A stretch of 5,013 bases of DNA. Source: Pontiellaceae bacterium. GTDB lineage: Bacteria; Verrucomicrobiota; Kiritimatiellia; Kiritimatiellales; Tichowtungiaceae. Below are positions 1 through 5,013 of the stretch, piece after piece. Location of the stretch: assembly GCA_025457785.1 (NCBI GenBank), contig JALOTS010000256.1, positions 1 through 5,013 of the forward strand. Reading direction: 5' to 3'. The position numbers and the translations under genes are program-made. Positions within the stretch are counted from its first letter, which is position 1. Every line of letters starts with the position of its first letter. The notes below the pieces were generated by a model that did no database searches, was not told where the DNA came from, and saw nothing but the letters and a program-made list of their open reading frames with translations.

Positions 1-626
1 TGGCTTCCGGCGATTTCGCCAAGCCGTTTATCATAATCCAGCGACGAATCCGTGTTGTTGAATTTCGGCAGGTTATTCACAAAATCATAATCATTGTATG
101 TCATGATGCGTGTCGAGCCGGACTCGCTCCAGTTGAAAATCTCAGGCATATGCCATTTGCCGTAATGTTCGGCGAGGTATCCCTTATTCCCGACCAAAAT
201 CATCTCGAAGGAAACAGCGGCCTCAATTTTATTTTTGAATAGCGAACCCCGCGTATAGACTTCCTCGTCACACAGATCATTGGACTGCTCCCCGTGGCGC
301 TCAACCGTGCATCCGGTACGGAACGTCGCGCGTGACGGTCCGCAGACCGCACACTGTGTATAGGCCTGACTGAAATAAACCCCGCCGCTTCTGAGGCGGT
401 CCAGATTCGGTGTCCGGATTTTCGTCTTGCCGCTGTAGCGCGGCATGGAGTCCTGCACGAACCGCATCAGATCATAACGGAACTGATCAGACTGAATAAA
501 CAGAAAGTTCGGCTTATTCGGATCATCTGCCGCATTCAGCGCCGATCCCGTCAGCAGAAACGTTGCGCCGACACCCGTCAGCAACAACCCGCACAAACAC
601 CCCTTCACCTTCTTTTTGTCTCTCAT
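1..626 (-). CDS. Secreted type I sulfatase (formylglycine-dependent), N-terminal part; gene runs off the window
   Basis: Arylsulfatase-family enzyme expected to hydrolyse sulfate esters, most likely on a polysaccharide, outside the cytoplasm; the substrate cannot be told from this fragment. 208 codons are visible and the 3' end lies beyond position 1. Residues 1-32 form a signal peptide: basic start (MRDKKKVK), hydrophobic core, and a likely cleavage after LNA. The mature part opens with NFLFIQSDQFR (40-50), the usual metal-binding start with D47 and Q48. C95-G-P-S-R (95-99) is the CxPSR sulfatase signature, whose cysteine must be converted to formylglycine by a maturase. GKWH (156-159) matches the conserved active-site lysine motif. 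The ATG at 624-626 was chosen because the signal peptide follows directly; the nearest upstream ATG runs into a stop after three codons. The Shine-Dalgarno is weak. It lies 115 bases downstream of the metallophosphatase on the same strand. The fold assignment is secure; the sulfatase subfamily is not. Confidence 0.93.
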   Translation of the reverse strand, partial: MRDKKKVKGCLCGLLLTGVGATFLLTGSALNAADDPNKPNFLFIQSDQFRYDLMRFVQDSMPRYSGKTKIRTPNLDRLRSGGVYFSQAYTQCAVCGPSRATFRTGCTVERHGEQSNDLCDEEVYTRGSLFKNKIEAAVSFEMILVGNKGYLAEHYGKWHMPEIFNWSESGSTRIMTYNDYDFVNNLPKFNNTDSSLDYDKRLGEIAGS

Positions 627-690
627 TTCACACTTTCATTTCTATTTTATTAAACGCTATCAACGCTTTCTTACAACTCATTCACTCGAA

Positions 691-727
691 CGCCATCTGC
701 GGATTATTATCTCTCCCGCAGATGGCG
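691..727 (-). terminator. Perfect 12-bp inverted repeat after the metallophosphatase gene; candidate transcript-end hairpin
   Basis: Arms at 691-702 (CGCCATCTGCGG) and 716-727 (CCGCAGATGGCG) are exact reverse complements around a 13-base AT-rich loop. The hairpin begins 14 bases after the metallophosphatase stop on the minus strand, a typical place for a transcript end. No run of T follows the stem on the minus strand (TTCGAGTGAATG), so it is not a classical intrinsic terminator. It could instead protect an mRNA 3' end, mark a processing site between the two minus-strand genes, or bind a protein. Confidence 0.45.
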
Positions 728-741
728 CACGGTTTTGACGG

Positions 742-2625
742 TTATTCCACCTTCCACGTGAATTTCTCATACGAACCGATATAGGTTTGACACGCCCGAA
801 GCGGTGCCACCCCGGTGCTCACGGCCGACACATAGTTCGTGTTCTTCACGGACCGGATCGCAATCTGGCTTCCGGACTGAACCAGCGAGAATTTTTCATA
901 GCTGCCGATCGAGGAGCGGTTGGCAAGCATCGGCTTGCTTCCGTCAGGTGTATCAATCGAAACAAACTTGCTGTTCCCCATGCACTGCAGGGCAACGCAG
1001 TTGGTGGCGTTAACCACCTTGAACCGTTCGTAGTTCGAGAGGGTTGTTTTGTTCGCGATCAGCGTGTTGTTGGTGCTGTAGGTCGCCGAGACATATTTCC
1101 CGTTGCATGCCTTCAGCGTAATAATTGAGCCCACCGGCGGGATTGTCCCCCCGACCGGAGAAATACTGACCGCCTTTGTGCCGTTGGCACTCACATCGAC
1201 ACTCACATCCACAACGGTTACGTTCGCACCCGACAGGGTACCGTCGAACTGCTGCTTAATGGTGCCGGTGTTGACGGTGTAAGTCCCCCGTTTCATCACA
1301 AACCGTATCCGCGCCCCGCTGACGGGGAACGTAAACTTGTTCGTAATGGTCGCCGTGTTGTTCGTGAGCGTTCCGTTATTCGACAGGGAATAAGACAGCT
1401 TGAGTTTGTCGGAGCTGTAATTTTTCTCCACTTCAAGGGCCTGATTAACCGCCTTTGTATTTCCCACCGCCTCAAACGTTCCGGATGTCGCGTTGACTTT
1501 ATAAAGATTAAACGGGCCTTTTCCTTTCAAATCCCGCATCGTGTCGCCGACATAGACGATCGATGCAGACGTTCCGTTCACCTGCATGGGGTTGAGGTCA
1601 GGATTGTGCGTGTGGCCGGCAAGCATCAGTTTCGGAGCCGCTCCAACTGAATTCAGAGCGTTATAAATCGGCGGAACACTCTCCTGAGGGACATGCGCGT
1701 ACGTGACCCGGAAATTTCCAGTCCCCACGCTGCCGAGCCAGCTTTTGGCTGCATTCAACTGCCAGTCATAGGTCGCAGAGCTGCCCCCCGTATCCCGGCA
1801 CCAGGAGTTATTCACCCCGACAAACCGTCCGTTTCCATATTTAAAATTGTGCGACTGAAGGCCGAAGCGCTTGTTCCAGTCCCGGGCCGGTGTCGCCAGA
1901 TCCGGTTCGTTTTCGTAGGATTTCAACGTCGTGTCGTGATTGCCGGGAACCATGAATACCGCTGCATATGCATCATTCAGTCCCTTGATTGCCGACCCGG
2001 CCACCCAGCCGTTAAACATATCCTCGATCCGCTGGGCATCCGTCGCGGCACTGTTGGCGTTGGGGTAGTATATGTCACCGGTCCCTATAATCATTTCCGC
2101 ATCCATAATATTTGCGGCATTGATTATCGCAGCCGCCTCGCGGGTAATGTTCGTGGGGTCATACCCGGCCTGCCATCTGTGATCATCCGTGGTATGCACG
2201 ATATAGTAGCTGCTTTTATACTCCCGGATCACCTTCACTGCGGCCGGAGAGGTCACATCCCCGGTTGATGTTTTTAAGACAAGGTCATACCGGTCTGCCG
2301 GGCTGCCGTACGGGACTTTAACCGTGTATTTCCGGTTGCAGGTGTTTCCTGACATTTGATCGTACACCCAGGTTGACGTGTTCGTTGATGTCACGACCGC
2401 ATTGACGGTGTTATACAACCCCTTCAACTGCACGGAATTCAGGTTCTGGCCGCTGTCCGCCGAAAACCAGACCTCAAAGGTCTCATTGGTCTTCACGATA
2501 GCGGTTGTTGCCCGCCACGGATAGACAATCTTTGCACACCAACCCGTGCCCCAAACGCTGCATAGCAATAACGTATAACTGATCAGACTGATTCGATTGC
2601 CCCGTGTTCCGCCAAACTTCTCCAT
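742..2625 (-). CDS. Secreted calcineurin-like metallophosphatase with C-terminal fascin-like beta-trefoil
   Basis: A 627-residue exported phosphoesterase; the substrate is unknown. Residues 1-31 look like a signal peptide with a hydrophobic core (ISLISYTLLL) and possible cleavage after GWCA; no good lipobox is seen. About 32-135 is beta-rich and resembles the Ig-like N-terminal domain of secreted phosphatases. The calcineurin-like domain covers about 139-365 with all metal-ligand motifs: D147-D-H149, GTGD (D184), GNHD (228-231), A-H311 and GHTH (337-340), so it should be active with two metal ions. About 396-490 is a threonine/asparagine-rich beta linker domain. About 498-627 holds three repeats of 43-44 residues, each with a (K/N)(Y/F)VS core (509-514, 552-557, 596-601) and an (N/S)YE(R/K)F end (531, 575, 618); this is a fascin/CBM13-like trefoil that could bind carbohydrate. 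The ATG at 2623-2625 follows a strong AAAGGAG about ten bases upstream. The next gene on this strand is the sulfatase, which suggests joint work on a phosphorylated or sulfated polymer, but this is inference. Confidence 0.93.
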   Translation of the reverse strand: MEKFGGTRGNRISLISYTLLLCSVWGTGWCAKIVYPWRATTAIVKTNETFEVWFSADSGQNLNSVQLKGLYNTVNAVVTSTNTSTWVYDQMSGNTCNRKYTVKVPYGSPADRYDLVLKTSTGDVTSPAAVKVIREYKSSYYIVHTTDDHRWQAGYDPTNITREAAAIINAANIMDAEMIIGTGDIYYPNANSAATDAQRIEDMFNGWVAGSAIKGLNDAYAAVFMVPGNHDTTLKSYENEPDLATPARDWNKRFGLQSHNFKYGNGRFVGVNNSWCRDTGGSSATYDWQLNAAKSWLGSVGTGNFRVTYAHVPQESVPPIYNALNSVGAAPKLMLAGHTHNPDLNPMQVNGTSASIVYVGDTMRDLKGKGPFNLYKVNATSGTFEAVGNTKAVNQALEVEKNYSSDKLKLSYSLSNNGTLTNNTATITNKFTFPVSGARIRFVMKRGTYTVNTGTIKQQFDGTLSGANVTVVDVSVDVSANGTKAVSISPVGGTIPPVGSIITLKACNGKYVSATYSTNNTLIANKTTLSNYERFKVVNATNCVALQCMGNSKFVSIDTPDGSKPMLANRSSIGSYEKFSLVQSGSQIAIRSVKNTNYVSAVSTGVAPLRACQTYIGSYEKFTWKVE

Positions 2626-2866
2626 ATCGATCTCTCCTTTTTGTTAGTGACTTACATCCGGACACTTTTCTTCCATCAGACGGATAAAAAATATCATTTG
2701 TCGTGAACGATATAAAAATCACCGCTTGCCAACCTCTGATCAAAGATTGACAAAACCGCAAAAAAGCGGGGTTAGACGCGGGAAAACCCGGCGCGGCAGA
2801 ACTTCAACCAAACCTGTTAACCACCACCAGCCATACGGATAGATAGAAGACAATAGGATTTATCAA

Positions 2867-2959
2867 ATGGCACGTACCAACGATACCGGACGAATCGGAT
2901 TTTCCGCCGCCGGAAAGCGCGATTTGATCACGCTCATGGGAGAGAGCATCCGATTTTGA
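2867..2959 (+). CDS. Possible 30-residue ORF of unknown function or 5' remnant of a lost gene
   Basis: An ATG, preceded eight bases upstream by AGGA, opens a 30-residue frame starting MARTNDTGRIGF and ending GESIRF before TGA. The codon choice looks coding-like (GCC GCC GGA, CGC, CTC), unlike the AT-rich bases after it. No family is recognised. It could be a small peptide, the stub of a larger gene truncated on its 3' side, or chance. It is codirectional with the DUF4062 pseudogene, 128 bases upstream of it. Confidence 0.25.
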   Translation: MARTNDTGRIGFSAAGKRDLITLMGESIRF

Positions 2960-3032
2960 ATTCAAAGTAGAAAACTTAAGGTCGGACTTCCAACCATTGG
3001 AACAATCAGGTAGAAACTTTTCTTTATTGAAA

Positions 3033-3060
3033 TTGCCAACGACATCCGGGACATTAAAAA
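3033..3060 (+). promoter_or_regulatory. Weak candidate promoter for the DUF4062 gene
   Basis: TTGCCA (3033-3038) and TAAAAA (3055-3060) are separated by 16 bases and would start transcription roughly 20 bases before the ATG at 3088. The -35 box is fair and the -10 box is poor, so this is only the best candidate seen by eye, and the sigma-factor preference of the host is unknown. Confidence 0.2.
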
Positions 3061-3087
3061 TCAGTTGAGAACCAAAATTGCGGGATT

Positions 3088-4415
3088 ATGCGCACTGAAA
3101 AAATCAGAATATTCGTCAGCTCGGTTCAAAAGGAGCTGACCGAAGAACGGCGGGCCGTGAAGGAGTTTATCCTGCATGATCCGCTGATCCGCCGCTTTGC
3201 AAATCGGGTTTTTCTGTTCGAGGATATCCCTGCCATGGATCGGACTGCCGATGACATTTATCTGACGGAAGTGGAAGCCAGTGACATTTATCTCGGCATT
3301 TTCGGTAATGAATACGGATGGAAGAACGCAGAGGGCAAGTCGCCGACTGAACTGGAATTTGACCATGCCACGAAGACCAAACGCGAGCGGCTGGTGTTCG
3401 TCAAGGGTGATGACGACAAGTCTCGCGACCCGGATATGGCCAAACTGGTTCGCAAAGCGGGGGCTCAACTGACTCGCCGCCGTTTCGCCGACACGCCTGC
3501 ATTGATCAGGGAAGTTTACGCCAGCTTGGTTGAAATCCTCGAACGGAAAGGCTTGCTGCATACACTGCCGTTCGATGACAGCCCTTGCGCCGGGGCCACG
3601 CTCAAGGATATAGATACCGCCGCCATAGGGGATTTTGTCGAGACCGCCGAAGCAAAAGGCCGGCTGACCCTCAAAGGCTCACGTGCGTCCAAGGCTGTTT
3701 TGCAGAACTTCAAACTGCTGCGCGACGACAAGCTGACCAATGCGGCCATTCTGCTGTTCGGCAAAGACCCTCGCCGGTTTTTCAACAACATCCAAGTTGA
3801 TTGCCTGCACTTTTTCGGCACAGAAAAGCGCAAACCCATTGCATCCCAACAGTCTTACGAAGGCCGGATTTTCGAGGTGATCGATCAGGCCGTCGAATTC
3901 GTGCTGGGTAAGCTCGACCGCCCGGTCGGCACACGGGCGCAAAGCACTCAGACCCCCGGCGACTTTGAGGTGCCGCGCTCGGTCATTACCGAGGCCATCG
4001 TCAACGCCGTGAGCCGCATGCCCCGATGCCGCGCAACCCGTTGCTGGCCGAACCCCTCTATCGCGTCAAATTCGTTGAGAAGGCTGGCACCGGCACCACC
4101 GACATGATCGCCGACTGCCTCGATGCCGGACTGCCGGAGCCGACCTTCATGCAGAACGGAGCGCATTTTGTCATCACGATCTGGCGCGACTGGCTCACGG
4201 ATGACGTATTGGCCGGGCTGGGGTTAAATGAGAGGCAGATGAAGGCTGTTAGATATGTGAAGGAGCATGGTGAAATTACCAGTGGAAAATATCAGGAATT
4301 GACGGGAGCTGAGGCCCGTACCGCAACCCGTGACTTGGTTGATTTGGTCGGGAAACAGGTCTTCACCAAGCGTGGAGAAAAGCGAAGTGCCGTTTATCGG
4401 CTGAGAGGACAGTAA
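3088..4415 (+). pseudogene. DUF4062 / RecG-like (AAA_4, HATPase_c_4) ATP-binding protein, disrupted by internal deletion and frameshift
   Basis: Two reading frames together give one family member. Frame 1 (3088-4107) begins with a DUF4062 domain: IRIFVSSVQKELTEER at residues 6-21, then DIYLGIFGNEYGW and PTELEFDHATKTK. About residues 160-308 resemble the C-terminal half of RecG-like AAA_4 proteins (LTNAAILLFGKDPRRF, then EAIVNAV with E302 and N306 as the ATPase N-box). After NAV the expected HRDY and the rest of the nucleotide-binding lobe are missing; the frame turns into an arginine/proline-rich run and stops at 4105-4107. Frame 3 resumes with MPRNPLLAEPLYR (from 4026), GTGT (4086-4097), IWRDWLTD and a winged-helix-like end (about 4221-4412), stopping at 4413-4415. 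From memory of intact relatives, about 40-50 residues are lost. The start has only a weak Shine-Dalgarno. DUF4062 proteins are of unknown function and often look like sensors or defence proteins. The product is probably inactive as an ATPase; an assembly error is the main alternative. Confidence 0.85.
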
Positions 4416-4473
4416 TCGGACATTTATCGGACATATCGGACAAGCACAGTCTTCGGACATTTATCGGACATAT
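4416..4473 (+). repeat. Direct repeats of a TCGGACAT-based unit after the DUF4062 stop
   Basis: A 21-base word starting TCGGACATTTATCGGACA occurs exactly at 4416-4436 and 4453-4473, an offset of 37. Each copy contains two TCGGACA cores, and a fifth core lies at 4436-4442. The array begins one base after the TAA of the preceding reading frame. Read on in that frame it gives a Ser/Thr/Arg-rich stretch, suggesting a former low-complexity protein tail. There is no spacer pattern typical of CRISPR. Confidence 0.7.
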
Positions 4474-4500
4474 AAGACATGGCTTAAAAATGCGCCAAAC

Positions 4501-4555
4501 GACTCAGAAACGATTCAAATGACTCATGAAAAGGAAATGACTCATAAATGACTCA
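4501..4555 (+). repeat. Short repeats of AAATGACTCA
   Basis: AAATGACTCA occurs exactly at 4517-4526, 4535-4544 and 4546-4555, and a fourth GACTCA lies at 4501-4506. In the frame of the preceding pseudogene the first units encode NDSNDS and a later one encodes NDS, interrupted by stops. The repeats could be remnants of a coding tail or binding sites; spacings of 18 and 11 bases are irregular, which weakens the operator idea. Confidence 0.6.
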
Positions 4556-4671
4556 AAAGGCCACAAAATCGCCGTCCGTGTAGTCTCCCGGTTCGGAGAA
4601 GAGTCAACCAAAAATTTTGGAGGTTTAACCCGGAAACCCTGCAAAACAGTTTCCAGAAGAAGGAGAAAAAA

Positions 4672-5013
4672 ATGAGCAAAGGCAGTTTGATGAAAGACCC
4701 CTCTTTTGTGCAGATCATCTACGCAGTTGAAAAGCGCATTTATGATTTTGATAAAGCCGCGCAGCGGGAGGGCGTGCACCTGACCGACAGCAATGTGAAG
4801 TCCGCCATCCGGCAGGCGCTGGGGAGGCTGAAAGGCAAGCCGCCGAAAGGCGATGCGGCAGACGAACGCGAAAAACGGATTATGATCCTGGGCGAAGATC
4901 TGACGGCTTTCGGTTCTGTTCAGCAGGTGAAGACCTCCGACTATGTCAACGTGCTGCTGGCAGTCGAAGACTCCCTTAAGGCAGGCGGCTACGAGGTCGT
5001 ACGGCTGTGGGGC
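4672..5013 (+). CDS. Hypothetical soluble protein, 3' end beyond the window
   Basis: 114 codons are open to the window edge with no stop. The ATG at 4672-4674 has a strong AGAAGGAG six bases upstream, which settles the start. The protein begins MSKGSLMKDPSFVQIIYAVE, has no signal peptide or membrane segment, and looks mostly helical. A basic, glycine/proline-containing linker (about 52-62, LKGKPPKGDAAD) separates an N-terminal helical half from a second helical half (about 64-106). No enzymatic or DNA-binding motif is evident and I do not recognise the family. It lies 256 bases after the DUF4062 pseudogene stop, so it may be transcribed independently. The coding reality is well supported by the ribosome site and codon pattern; the function is unknown. 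Confidence 0.8.
   Translation, partial: MSKGSLMKDPSFVQIIYAVEKRIYDFDKAAQREGVHLTDSNVKSAIRQALGRLKGKPPKGDAADEREKRIMILGEDLTAFGSVQQVKTSDYVNVLLAVEDSLKAGGYEVVRLWG

Larger units (their letters stand above)
2626..3087. other. Divergent intergenic region between the metallophosphatase and the DUF4062 pseudogene
   Basis: This 462-base stretch separates leftward from rightward genes and must hold the promoter of the metallophosphatase. The part next to that gene (2640-2720) is AT-rich, but no single clear -35/-10 pair stands out. At 2755-2797 two small GC-rich inverted repeats follow each other: CCGC/GCGG around six A residues, and CGGG/CCCG around four A residues. A possible 30-codon ORF follows (2867-2959). 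The last 130 bases are AT-rich and non-coding in appearance. No tRNA or mobile-element end was recognised. Confidence 0.6.

Noticed and set aside
563..784. Plus-strand 73-codon open frame across the sulfatase start and the hairpin
   Set aside because: It overlaps the sulfatase signal peptide and the end of the metallophosphatase gene on the opposite strand, and its sequence looks random.
1693..2268. Long plus-strand open frame (191 codons) inside the metallophosphatase
   Set aside because: It is fully antisense to a gene with intact catalytic motifs, and its translation shows no domain or plausible start region.
2771..2777. GTTAGAC matches the integron attC core GTTRRRY next to a hairpin
   Set aside because: No partner RYYYAAC box at a proper distance on either side and no inner L boxes, so there is no complete attC site.
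3061..3561. Minus-strand open frame (166 codons) opposite the DUF4062 domain
   Set aside because: The plus strand encodes the recognisable DUF4062 motif here; the antisense frame has no recognisable features.
4005..4107. Programmed ribosomal frameshift joining the two DUF4062 frames
   Set aside because: A frameshift would not restore the conserved residues missing after the N-box, and no slippery heptamer is seen at the junction.
4416..4555. Repeat cluster as a CRISPR array
   Set aside because: Repeats are too few and short, spacers are irregular and contain the same words, and no cas gene is nearby.
3088..5013. A complete new defence system made of the DUF4062 ATPase and the downstream protein
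   Set aside because: The ATPase gene is broken and the downstream gene is cut by the window edge and has its own ribosome site; nothing here shows a functional link.

Overview
The window looks like a bacterial chromosome fragment of roughly even base composition. A secreted sulfatase sits beside a secreted metallophosphatase that carries a C-terminal fascin-like beta-trefoil. That pairing, with long signal peptides and modular exported hydrolases, fits sulfated-polysaccharide degraders of the Planctomycetes-Verrucomicrobia group (for example Kiritimatiellota, Lentisphaerota or Verrucomicrobiota). The taxonomic placement is inference only; there is no rRNA or other marker.

Left half, minus strand (1-2625): the metallophosphatase gene (742-2625) comes first. 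A 115-base gap with a perfect 12-bp hairpin follows, then the first 208 codons of a type I sulfatase gene (1-626), whose 3' part lies outside the window. Both proteins have export signals and intact catalytic motifs, so both probably act in the periplasm or outside the cell. They may share substrates or be cotranscribed, although the hairpin may separate their transcripts.

Middle (2626-3087): a 462-base divergent intergenic region with short GC-rich inverted repeats, a possible 30-codon ORF (2867-2959) and a weak promoter-like pair ahead of the rightward gene. There is no convincing large gene.

Right half, plus strand (3088-5013): a broken gene for a protein with a DUF4062 N-terminus, a RecG/AAA_4-like ATP-binding region and a winged-helix end. 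It has lost the segment just after the ATPase N-box and changes reading frame at about 4010-4030. After its last usable stop come two families of short direct repeats that look like a decayed low-complexity C-terminal tail. A separate gene with a strong Shine-Dalgarno (4672 to the window end) encodes an unrecognised, apparently soluble protein.

I did not find evidence for a complete new system. The most notable points are the decayed DUF4062/ATPase gene with its repeat tail, and the phosphatase-trefoil fusion.
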